Assembly (NCBI GenBank): GCA_965226775.1
Contig: CBDDEI010000002.1
Location: forward strand, 2,300,920-2,364,919
Length of the DNA stretch: 64,000 nucleotides
Direction of reading: 5' to 3'
DNA from: CBDDEI01 sp965226775
Lineage (GTDB): Bacteria; Chloroflexota; Dehalococcoidia; SHYD01
The notes below the pieces were generated by a model. That model was not told the origin of the DNA and did not search any database. It saw only the letters and a list, made by a program, of their open reading frames with translations. Made by a program: the position numbers and the translations under genes. The first letter of the stretch is position 1. Each line of letters opens with the position of its first letter. This document shows positions 57,096-64,000 of the stretch, in pieces.

Positions 57096-58344
57096 CACCA
57101 CAACCACAACCTCATCGGGTAGCAGCGGTGGCGGTGGCGGAGGAGGTGGCAGCAGCCGCCCTGCCCAAACGCCAACCCCAACGCCCACACCGAGCCCAAC
57201 GCCTACGGCGACACCAACGCCTACCGGACCGCAGTTCTCCGGCGTGATTGCCGCGGAGCCCAGCGTGACTGCAACGGTGGTTCCTGAGGGCACTACCCTG
57301 GGCCTCAACGGCGGCGCAGACCAGCCAGGCGGCGTCTACGTGAACTTCCCACCCACCGCAGTGGCCTTGCCGGTGCACGTGAGCGTCTCGGTGAGCAACG
57401 AAGCACCGAGCGACGTAGTAGCGCCCAGCGGCACTACCCTGCTGCCGCTCACCATCGACATCACTCCAGAAACCCCGCTCACCCTGGGCGAGCCGCTGAC
57501 CATTGAGATAAACCCCACACCAGAACAGCTGGCGGCCGCAGGCGGTGACCTGAACAACCTCGCCGTGGGCGTGGTAACTCCCAACGGCATCCAGGTGCTG
57601 CCCGCGCAGGTGCTGCACGGCAGGCTGGTGGTGACTATCGACCACCTCTCCACCTTCGTCCTGTTGGCCATCACCGACCCCGGCCCGATCCTGACCCAGC
57701 CGCCTATGGGCGATGCCTCGTCCATGGGGCCGCTGCTGCAGTGGACGCAACCGCCTAGCACGACCTGGTTCCAAGTGCAGGTGATCCCCTTCAATGAGGA
57801 TGGCCCCGGCATCAACCTGGTTATCGGCGACGGCGCTCAAGTGCGGGCCGCACAGTACCAGGTCCTGGGCCCCAACTTCGGCAGCGCTGACCCCAACTAC
57901 GTGATGCTGCCCGGGATGACCTACCTCTGGCGGGTGCGCACTGCCACAGTACTGACGAACCCCACGGAAGACGACTGGAGCGCGTGGGCAGTGAGCAGCT
58001 TCAAGACACCGCCAGCCAGCAGCAGCACCATCACCCCGGTGGCGCCGCCGGCCTTTGCGGAGGTGAGCACGCTCACCCCAACGTTAACCTGGGCGAACTC
58101 CAACACCGCCGTGTTCTATTACGAGGTGCAGGTTAGCAGGGACTACGAGTTCGGGCCGAACGCCTTCCTCTACAGCGAGTACGTCCATGGCGGAGCCAGC
58201 ACCCCGCCCAACAGCTACGTGGTGCCGGAAGCCTTCCCCCTAGAAGCAGGCGAGATCTACTACTGGCGCGTCCGGCCGCGGATTCAGGGCGACGGCGACC
58301 CGCTGCCGTGGAGCGCCACCTACGTGTTCCTAGCGCCGGGGTAG
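54352..58344 (+). CDS. Giant LRR/cadherin-like surface protein 2, C-terminal part
   Basis: 1330 codons in the last frame segment of the gene begun at 49892. It comprises tandem cadherin-like plus Ig-like modules, the final cadherin-like domain (RSIPRNTPAGRNIGRPVSAT), a Thr/Ser/Gly stretch, the Pro/Thr linker and the only unbroken complete copy of the shared C-terminal module in the window (linker, ZU5-like GTTLLPLTIDITPETPLTLG, FN3-like domains), ending in TAG 58342-58344. The first codon (GTG 54352) is internal. Composition matches its neighbours. Confidence 0.83.
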   Translation: MLPVPVAPNTQPQFPSNTAARNVDENTSPGEDIGEPVAATDNDNDTLTYSLDDSIDADSFSIDASSGQLRTRAALDYETEPNSYIVTVDATDPAGLYDTVTVTITVNNVDEPGTVTLSSTQPQVAIELTAALDDPDGVRGSATWSWAGSPNGSSSWTPISGETSATYTPVTADVTRFLRATASYTDGEASGKDAQAVSANAVQAAPAPQNEPPVFSSNTAARDVDEHTPADTNIGAPVTATDPNNDILTYSLDLTSRATFNIVATTGRLQTKAALDYETGTLTYTVTVTATDPAGETDTVTVTITVNNVDEPGTVTLSSLQPIEGTPLTATLDDPDEVSGSVTWSWRRSPNRNSTGTLISGETSAAYTPVAADVGDYLRATASYTDGEDSGKSARAVSTNRVEAAPVAPNGPPLFPSNTAARAVDENTVAGRNIGELVTATDPESDTLTYSLDTAGAASFDINKDTGQLQTKADLDHEATATYSVTITATDTAGATGTITVTITVTNLDEAGTVTLSSLQPQVRFQLTATLDDPDDVVSGSVTWLWAGSPSGNSSSWSPISGATSATYTPVTADVTRFLQATASYTDGEGSGKSAEGVSANVVQPAPVAPNDPPIFVESPPATRDVDENTPAGEDIGSPVTATDPNNDTLTYSLDADGAASFDINKDTGQLRTKAALDFETTPSYSLTVTATDTAGATGTISVTIDVNNRDEPGTVTLSSQQPLVAIPLTATLDDLDNVSGSETWLWERSPNGASDWTTINGETSDTYTPVAGDVGDYLRATASYDDGHGPDKSALAISASAVELAPGRNAPVFTDGPTTTRSIPRNTPAGRNIGRPVSATDADNDALTYSLDGPDAASFALNRSSGQLLTLAVLTGIDRTSYEVSVSVSDSKDDFGNPDTAIDTMTTVTITITTTTTTTSSGSSGGGGGGGGSSRPAQTPTPTPTPSPTPTATPTPTGPQFSGVIAAEPSVTATVVPEGTTLGLNGGADQPGGVYVNFPPTAVALPVHVSVSVSNEAPSDVVAPSGTTLLPLTIDITPETPLTLGEPLTIEINPTPEQLAAAGGDLNNLAVGVVTPNGIQVLPAQVLHGRLVVTIDHLSTFVLLAITDPGPILTQPPMGDASSMGPLLQWTQPPSTTWFQVQVIPFNEDGPGINLVIGDGAQVRAAQYQVLGPNFGSADPNYVMLPGMTYLWRVRTATVLTNPTEDDWSAWAVSSFKTPPASSSTITPVAPPAFAEVSTLTPTLTWANSNTAVFYYEVQVSRDYEFGPNAFLYSEYVHGGASTPPNSYVVPEAFPLEAGEIYYWRVRPRIQGDGDPLPWSATYVFLAPG
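57161..58344 (+). repeat. Shared C-terminal module, copy 4 (unbroken reference copy)
   Basis: A 1184-base copy with an uninterrupted frame of ~394 residues; the best reference for the module and for locating indels in copies 1 to 3. Confidence 0.88.
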
Positions 58345-58356
58345 GGGCGCAGGCTA

Positions 58357-58394
58357 GTGGGCGCGCGCTGCGTGTTGTCACGGCGCGCGCCCAC
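58357..58394 (+). terminator. GC-rich hairpin after LRR protein 2
   Basis: A perfect 12-bp stem (GTGGGCGCGCGC / GCGCGCGCCCAC) with a 14-base loop begins 13 bases after the stop codon. It lacks a T-run, so it may terminate weakly or protect the 3' end of the mRNA. Confidence 0.5.
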
Positions 58395-58404
58395 GGTGAT
58401 GCAG

Positions 58405-58562
58405 ACCCCCGGCTAGACGTTGCCCAGACCACCATCCAAACATAGGAGTGTAACCTTTTGCGTAAAAGAGTCTTCACCAGCACGATTGCCGCACTGGCCC
58501 TCTTTGCCGTTGTTGGCCTTGTTGCCGCCCTCGCGCCCTCTCTTGCATCGCTAAACCTGGCC
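58405..58562 (+). repeat. Leader cassette copy 3 (orphan)
   Basis: It repeats the 5' leader and signal peptide of the LRR genes and stops at the end of the signal peptide, where sequence matching the DNA upstream of copies 1 and 4 resumes. Confidence 0.75.
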
Positions 58563-58592
58563 TGTCCTAGCCAGAGATTACCCGCCGCCTAG
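58458..58592 (+). pseudogene. Orphan signal-peptide frame (44 codons)
   Basis: TTG 58458 after TAGGAGTGTAACCTT starts RKRVFTSTIAALALFAVVG, the same signal peptide as the LRR giants, and ends at TAG 58590-58592 after SLNLACPSQRLPAA. The normal ATG is changed to TTG. It is either the scar of a deleted fourth LRR gene or a by-product of recombination between leader cassettes. Confidence 0.6.
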
Positions 58593-58622
58593 GGACCCTG
58601 CATCCCGACACTGCAATAACAG

Positions 58623-58805
58623 ACCCCCGGCTCAACGTTGCCCAGACCACATTCCAAACACAGGAGCTTAACGTTCTACTATGCGTAAAAGAATCTTCAC
58701 CAGCACGATTGCCGCACTGGCCCTCTTTGCCGCTGTTGGCCTTGTTGCCGCCCTCGCGCCCTCTATTGCATCGCTAAACTTGGCCCGCGCCCAATCGCTG
58801 GGCGG
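58623..58805 (+). repeat. Leader cassette copy 4
   Basis: Fourth copy of the leader. The ribosome site AGGAG is farther from the ATG because of a 4-5 base insertion (ACGTTCTACT), which may lower translation. Confidence 0.75.
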
Positions 58806-61800
58806 CCCCATGCTCTACGATCTGACGGTGACCGCGGGGGGGACGGCGCAGACGCTCGTCCCAGCGTTCTATAGCACGGATTATTTCTACGAGGTCCACG
58901 TTGATAACAGCGTGAGCCAGGTTACCGTCACGGGCACGCCAGGCGGTGACGCCACCGTGACCGCCGCTCAGTTGGTGAACCTGCCTGCGGTGGGCGCAAC
59001 GCGCGTCAACGTGGTGGTGAGCCTTACGGCCCACGGAACGACGACGATGCGGACCTACACCGTGCTGGTGGTCCGTAAGGGAACGACGGCAACGGACAAG
59101 GCCGCGCTGATGGCGCTGTACAGCAGCGCGGGCGGCGACAACTGGACGGACAACACCAACTGGGGGAGCGCTGAGCCCCTCGACAGTTGGTATGGCATCT
59201 TCGCCCCGGCCCACATCGGCCGCGTCATGGAGCTGAAGCTTGAGGGAAACAACTTGGTTGGGACCCTGCCGGACGCGTTGGGCAACCTCGACCGGATGGA
59301 GTGGCTGCTTCTGAGCCGCAACCAGTTGAGCGGGTCGATCCCGGCCTCGCTGGGCGACCTCGCCAACCTGCGGGAACTGTACCTTTACAATAACGAGTTG
59401 ACCGGGTCGATCCCGGACCTGGGCAGCCTCACCATCCTGGCGGAACTGTACCTGGGCGATAACGAGTTGACCGGGTCGATCCCGGACCTGGGCAGACAAA
59501 CCCGCCTGACGGAGCTGGCCCTGTGGGACAATCAGTTGACGGGGGAGATCCCAGGCTCGCTAAACACCCTCACCAAGCTGGTTTACCTGTACCTGGGCGG
59601 TAACACGTTGAGCGGGACGATCCCGGACCTGAGCAGCCTCACCAAGTTGCAGGCACTGTCGCTGTGGGGCAATGATTTGAGCGGGTCGCTTCCAACCTCG
59701 CTGGGCAGCCTCACCAGCCTAACGACCCTGGACATCAGCAGAAATAACTTGGACGGGCCGATTCCAGACCTGAGCAGCCTCACTAGCCTGCAGCGGGTGT
59801 ATCTCTGGGACAACCAGTTGAGCGGTGAGATCCCGGACCTGAGCAGCCTCACAAACCTGGAGCAACTGTGGCTGAACCGTAACGCGTTGAGCGGGACGAT
59901 TCCAGACCTGAGCCGCCTCACCAGCTTGACGCACCTGTACCTGAACCACAATCAGTTGAGCGGGGCAATCCCGGCCACGCTGAACAGCCTCACCAGCCTG
60001 GAACAACTGGCTCTTAGTTTCAACCAGTTGGACGGGACGATCCCAACCCTGAGCAGCCTCACCAGCCTGAGGGCACTCAGTCTCAGTAACAACCAGTTGG
60101 ACGGGACGATCCCAACCCTGAGCAGCCTCACCAGCCTGACGCACCTGTACCTGAACCACAACGACTTGACGGGAGGGATCCCGAGTTGGCTGGACAGCCT
60201 CACCAGCCTGGTAGAACTCCGTCTCAGTTACAACGAGTTGAGCGGGACGATCCCGGACCTGCGCAGCCTCACCAGCCTGACGCAACTGTTCCTGCGGAAC
60301 AATGAGCTAACGGGAGAGATCCCGGCCTGGCTGGGGCAACTCACCAACATGACGCACTTGTACCTGAGTGTCAACCAGTTGAGCGGGGACTTCCCGGCCG
60401 CGCTGGGCAACCTTGACGATTTGAGGGTCACACGCTTCGCGAGCAACCCGTCGTTGACCGGGTGCGTGCCCCTCGGGTTGCGCTATCTCTTGACTGCCGA
60501 GGACTTCGAGTCCGAGGAGTTTGACCCCGACCGCCGCCCGCTGAACCTCCCGGCCCAGGACTTCATCCCGGACGACCCGAACGGGGACGGCGACACCGAT
60601 GACAGGGAGGATACCCCCGGCCTGCACCTGCCGTTCTGCATGGTCAGCGCGCTGACGTTCAGCGACGTGAGCCTCACGCCGGCCTTCGCCAGCGGCACGG
60701 CGGCCTACACCGCCTCCGTGGCCAGCACCGTGGCAGCCACGACGGTGACGGCGACGTTGGACGCCAACGCCAACTCCAGCGACCGCTTATCCATCAGGAA
60801 GGGCACGGCCTCGTACACGAGCGGCGCAGCGGTGCCCGTCGCCGCGGGGCCGAACGAGATCACCATCACGGTCACCCCTACCGACGGCACCCCCACGCTG
60901 ACCTACACCGTGACGATATTCCGCGCGGGGGTGGACCAAGAAACGCTGATGGCGCTGTATAACCGTGTGGGCGGCGCTTCCTGGACGGACAAGACCAACT
61001 GGGGGAGCACTACTGAGCCCCTTGACGAATGGTTCGGCGTCGAGGCGGACAGCAACGGCAGCGTCACGGAGCTGGAGCTTCCTGGTAACAACTTGAGCGG
61101 GACCCTGCCGGCCGCGTTGGGCACCCTCACCAGCCTGACAACACTGGACCTCAGCGGTAACCGCTTGAGCGGGACGATCCCGGACTTGGGCGCCCTCTCC
61201 AGTCTGACGACCCTGAATCTTGGCGACAACCAGTTGAGCGAGACGATCCCGGACTGGCTGGGCAGCCTCACCGGGCTGCAAGACCTGTCTCTGCGGGACA
61301 ACCGGTTGACGGGGGCGATCCCGGAGGCGTTGGGCACGCTCAACCAGCTGGATGTCCTGTACCTTGACGACAACCAGCTAAGCGGGCCGATTCCGGACGC
61401 ACTGAGCGACCTCAACCAGTTGGATGTCACTCGGTTCGCGGGCAACGCCTTGACCGGGTGCGTGCCCAACGGGTTGCGCTATCTCGTGACCGCCCCTGAG
61501 TTTGAGAGCCTCCCGGCCCATGACTTCATCGCGGTGGACGCGAACACCGACGGCGACACCGCTGACGACGGCGACACCCCCGGCCTGGGGCTGCCGTTCT
61601 GCACGCTCGAGTCGCTGACGCTCAGTGGCGTGACCCTCGAGCCTGCCTTCGCCAGTGACACCGTGGTCTATACCGCCTCCGCGGACCACGACGTGACGTC
61701 CACAACGGTGACGGCGGGGTTGTACAACAACAGCGACACCGTGTCCATCACGAAGGGCGCGGATACCTACACGAACGGAGACTCGGTGCTGCTCGAGGTG

Positions 61801-64000
61801 GGGACGAACGTGATCACCATCACGGTCACCCCTGAGGACGGCACCCCTACCCACACCTACACCGTGACGGTGACACGCGCGCCCAACACACTGCCGACCT
61901 TCGACGAGGGCCTGACCACGACGCGCGGCGTGGACGAGAACACCACCGCGGGCCAGGACATCGGCGACCCGGTGCGGGCCACCGACACCGAGAACGACAC
62001 CCTGACCTACTCCCTGGATGCTACCAGCGCAGCGTCCCTCGACATTGACGAATCCTCCGGCCAGTTGCTGACCAAGGCCGCCCTGGACTTTGAGGACAAG
62101 TCCAGTTACACGGTCACCGTGTCAGTCCGCGACAGCAAGGACGCCAACGGCGACGTTGATGAGGTGACGGACGACATGATCACGGTGACGATTCTGGTCG
62201 CCGACCTGAACGAAGCCCCGGAGTTCCCGATCAGCGAGACCGGAATGCGCAGCGTGGATGAAAACACCGTGGCGGGTGTGAACATCGGCGCTCCCGTCGC
62301 GGCCACCGACGACGATGACGATCCCCTGACCTACTCCCTGGACGTCCCCAGCCGGGCCACCTTCGACATTGTCGCCACTACGGGCCGGTTGCAGACCAAG
62401 GCCGCTCTGGACTACGAAACTGGGACCCACAGCTACACCGTCATCGTCACCGCAGCAGACCCGTCCGGCCTGAACGACACTATCGAGGTCACCATCACCG
62501 TTGGCAACGTCGATGAAAAGGGGACGGTAACGCTGTCGACGGTGCAGCCCATCGCGGGAATCCCGCTGACTGCCACTCTGGACGATCGCGACGACGTCGA
62601 CGTCAGTGGTGGCAGCGTGACCTGGTCGTGGCGGCGTGCTCAGAGCCGGAATGCCCCTGGGACCCTTATCAGCGGGGCAACCGCAGCCACCTACACGCCG
62701 GTTGCCGCCGATGTGGGCCTCTTCGTGCGGGCCACTGCCTCCTACACCGATGGAGAAGGGCCGGACAAGAGCGCACGGTCGGGCACGGGCAATAGGGTGG
62801 CGCCAGCGCGGGTGGGGCCGAATGAGCCGCCCCAGTTCCCGTCCAACACCGCTGCGCGCGACGTGAACGAGAACACAGTGGCGGGCGTGAACATCGGCGA
62901 ACCCGTCGCGGCCACCGACCCCGAGAACGATCCCCTGACCTACTCCCTGGACGTCGACGGCGCGGCCTCCTTCGACATTGGCGCCACCACCGGCCAGTTG
63001 CGGACCAAGGCCGCCTTGGACCATGAAACGACCGCTACTTACTCCGTAACCGTAACCGCCACCGACACGGCCGGCGCCACCGACACTATCAGGGTCACCA
63101 TCACCGTCAATAACGTCGATGAGCCCGCCACGGTCACGCTGTCGTCGCTGCAGCCCCTGGTTGTGATCCCACTCACCGCCACGCTAACGGAGCCCGACCA
63201 AATCCGTGGCAGCGTCATCTGGTCGTGGGAGCGTTCTCCGAACGGCACCCCCGATTGGAACCCCATCAGTGGGGCAACTTCAGACATCTACACGCCGGTT
63301 GCCGACGATGTGGGCAACTACCTGCGGGCCACTGCCTCCTACTTCGATGAAGAAGCACGGGGGCAGAGCGCCCAGGCGATCTCCGCCAACGCGGTGGAGA
63401 TGGTGCCGGGAAGGAACAAGCCGGTGTTCAGGGAGGCCCCGACCGCGACGCGCAGCGTCCCAAGGAACACGCCCGCGGGCAGGAACATCGGCGCACCCGT
63501 CTCGGCCACCGACGCCGACAACGACGCCCTGACCTACAGCCTGGGCGGCCCCGACGGGGCCGGCTTCGACCTTGACACGTCCTCCGGCCAGTTGCTGACC
63601 AGGGCCCTGCTGACCGGCATCCAGAGAACCATCTACAAAGTCTTCGTGTCGGTCAGCGACAGCAAGGATGACCTCGGCAACCCCGACACGGCGATCGACA
63701 CCACGACCGAGGTGACGATCAACGTCACCATCACCACCACCACCACCACCTCATCGGGCGGCAGCAGCAGCAGTGGAGGAGGCGGAGGAGGCAGCAGCCG
63801 CCCTGCCCAAACGCCAACCCCAACGCCCACACCGAGCCCAACGCCTACGGCGACACCGACGCCAACCGGACCGCAGTTCTCCGGCTTGATTGCCGCTGAG
63901 CCCAGTGTGACCGCAACGGTGGTTCCGGAGGGCACTACCCTGGGCCTTAACGGCGGCGCAGACCAGCCAGGCGGCATCTACGTGAACTTCCCACCCACCG
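58681..64000 (+). CDS. Giant LRR/cadherin-like surface protein 3, runs off right edge
   Basis: An uninterrupted frame of 1773 codons from ATG 58681 to the window end, in the same frame at both ends. Domains: signal peptide (1-~38, ends in LARAQS), beta-sandwich (~45-135), about 17 plant-type LRRs (~175-590), a beta-sandwich (~655-740), five LRRs (~790-920), a third beta-sandwich (~975-1065), two cadherin-like domains, two cadherin+Ig modules, a last cadherin domain, a Ser/Gly stretch, the Pro/Thr linker and the first ~65 residues of the shared tail. It is the only giant gene here without a visible frame break, which shows the family can be intact. It has more LRRs but fewer cadherin modules than its neighbours. 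It is probably a surface adhesin or ligand-binding protein. Confidence 0.88.
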   Translation, partial: MRKRIFTSTIAALALFAAVGLVAALAPSIASLNLARAQSLGGPMLYDLTVTAGGTAQTLVPAFYSTDYFYEVHVDNSVSQVTVTGTPGGDATVTAAQLVNLPAVGATRVNVVVSLTAHGTTTMRTYTVLVVRKGTTATDKAALMALYSSAGGDNWTDNTNWGSAEPLDSWYGIFAPAHIGRVMELKLEGNNLVGTLPDALGNLDRMEWLLLSRNQLSGSIPASLGDLANLRELYLYNNELTGSIPDLGSLTILAELYLGDNELTGSIPDLGRQTRLTELALWDNQLTGEIPGSLNTLTKLVYLYLGGNTLSGTIPDLSSLTKLQALSLWGNDLSGSLPTSLGSLTSLTTLDISRNNLDGPIPDLSSLTSLQRVYLWDNQLSGEIPDLSSLTNLEQLWLNRNALSGTIPDLSRLTSLTHLYLNHNQLSGAIPATLNSLTSLEQLALSFNQLDGTIPTLSSLTSLRALSLSNNQLDGTIPTLSSLTSLTHLYLNHNDLTGGIPSWLDSLTSLVELRLSYNELSGTIPDLRSLTSLTQLFLRNNELTGEIPAWLGQLTNMTHLYLSVNQLSGDFPAALGNLDDLRVTRFASNPSLTGCVPLGLRYLLTAEDFESEEFDPDRRPLNLPAQDFIPDDPNGDGDTDDREDTPGLHLPFCMVSALTFSDVSLTPAFASGTAAYTASVASTVAATTVTATLDANANSSDRLSIRKGTASYTSGAAVPVAAGPNEITITVTPTDGTPTLTYTVTIFRAGVDQETLMALYNRVGGASWTDKTNWGSTTEPLDEWFGVEADSNGSVTELELPGNNLSGTLPAALGTLTSLTTLDLSGNRLSGTIPDLGALSSLTTLNLGDNQLSETIPDWLGSLTGLQDLSLRDNRLTGAIPEALGTLNQLDVLYLDDNQLSGPIPDALSDLNQLDVTRFAGNALTGCVPNGLRYLVTAPEFESLPAHDFIAVDANTDGDTADDGDTPGLGLPFCTLESLTLSGVTLEPAFASDTVVYTASADHDVTSTTVTAGLYNNSDTVSITKGADTYTNGDSVLLEVGTNVITITVTPEDGTPTHTYTVTVTRAPNTLPTFDEGLTTTRGVDENTTAGQDIGDPVRATDTENDTLTYSLDATSAASLDIDESSGQLLTKAALDFEDKSSYTVTVSVRDSKDANGDVDEVTDDMITVTILVADLNEAPEFPISETGMRSVDENTVAGVNIGAPVAATDDDDDPLTYSLDVPSRATFDIVATTGRLQTKAALDYETGTHSYTVIVTAADPSGLNDTIEVTITVGNVDEKGTVTLSTVQPIAGIPLTATLDDRDDVDVSGGSVTWSWRRAQSRNAPGTLISGATAATYTPVAADVGLFVRATASYTDGEGPDKSARSGTGNRVAPARVGPNEPPQFPSNTAARDVNENTVAGVNIGEPVAATDPENDPLTYSLDVDGAASFDIGATTGQLRTKAALDHETTATYSVTVTATDTAGATDTIRVTITVNNVDEPATVTLSSLQPLVVIPLTATLTEPDQIRGSVIWSWERSPNGTPDWNPISGATSDIYTPVADDVGNYLRATASYFDEEARGQSAQAISANAVEMVPGRNKPVFREAPTATRSVPRNTPAGRNIGAPVSATDADNDALTYSLGGPDGAGFDLDTSSGQLLTRALLTGIQRTIYKVFVSVSDSKDDLGNPDTAIDTTTEVTINVTITTTTTTSSGGSSSSGGGGGGSSRPAQTPTPTPTPSPTPTATPTPTGPQFSGLIAAEPSVTATVVPEGTTLGLNGGADQPGGIYVNFPPT
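62524..63740 (+). repeat. Two tandem ~600-bp cadherin+Ig modules (LRR protein 3)
   Basis: Module starts fall at 62524 and 63130 (606 bases apart): two copies where the paralogues have four and six. Confidence 0.8.
63803..64000 (+). repeat. Shared C-terminal module, copy 5 (cut by window edge)
   Basis: The first 198 bases of the tail segment, matching copy 4 closely, including the ADQPGG variant that the other copies lack. Confidence 0.85.

Noticed and set aside
43370..61330. Regular ~70-bp direct repeats resembling a CRISPR array
   Set aside because: They are in frame and encode leucine-rich repeats with variable positions as expected for protein. There are no separate spacers and no cas genes.
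1..64000. tRNA or rRNA genes
   Set aside because: No T-loop/acceptor pattern or rRNA-like stretch was recognised on reading. A tRNAscan-SE or Infernal run would settle it.

Overview
The window is GC-rich bacterial DNA. Pro/Thr-rich linkers in secreted proteins, a GAF-PAS-kinase-receiver-winged-helix fusion and enormous multidomain surface proteins suggest Chloroflexota (Dehalococcoidia/SAR202-like, perhaps marine or host-associated). That is an inference: no rRNA, tRNA or ribosomal gene is present to confirm it.

Layout. (1) 1-5.5 kb: the 3' part of a kexin/subtilisin-like S8 protease with FN3, Calx-beta and DUF11-like domains, whose last ~220 codons are split by three frameshifts. (2) 5.7-11.3 kb: a membrane-anchored endonuclease/exonuclease/phosphatase protein and, convergent to it, a glycine betaine/proline-type ABC operon (proV-proW-proX). 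(3) 11.7-23.3 kb: a mosaic of intact genes (Cas4/RecB-like nuclease-helicase, a LuxR-type two-component pair, a MarR regulator) and decayed ones (a large uncharacterised gene, a PAS fragment, a membrane protein with an in-frame TAG, an FRG-TPR gene). A strong double hairpin lies at 21919-22012. (4) 23.6-26.7 kb: an LprG-like lipoprotein with an overlapping MFS transporter gene, and two N-terminal remnants of a GAF sensor kinase. (5) 26.9-37.1 kb: a lipoprotein that looks like a free-standing S8 propeptide, followed by a second giant S8 protease gene. (6) 37.9-42.0 kb: a tightly packed three-gene signalling operon (hybrid kinase, kinase, receiver-only regulator). (7) 42.2-64.0 kb: three consecutive giant LRR/cadherin-like proteins. 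The last is an unbroken frame from 58681 that runs off the right edge.

The most striking feature is one system of giant exported proteins. All end in the same ~395-residue C-terminal module: a Pro/Thr linker, a ZU5-like beta region and FN3-like domains. Four complete copies and one partial copy are present at high identity. The N-terminal business end is either an S8 protease or blocks of plant-type leucine-rich repeats. Between the ends lie tandem modules whose copy number differs among paralogues: 4 versus 9 Calx-beta units, and 4, 6 and 2 copies of a 200-residue cadherin+Ig-like unit. The three LRR genes also share a near-identical 5' leader and signal peptide. This looks like a recombining, modular surface display family, flanked by sensor kinases that could regulate it.

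Caution: the giant genes carry many small indels, often where identical sequence recurs. Some may be assembly or consensus errors rather than real mutations. Reads would decide.
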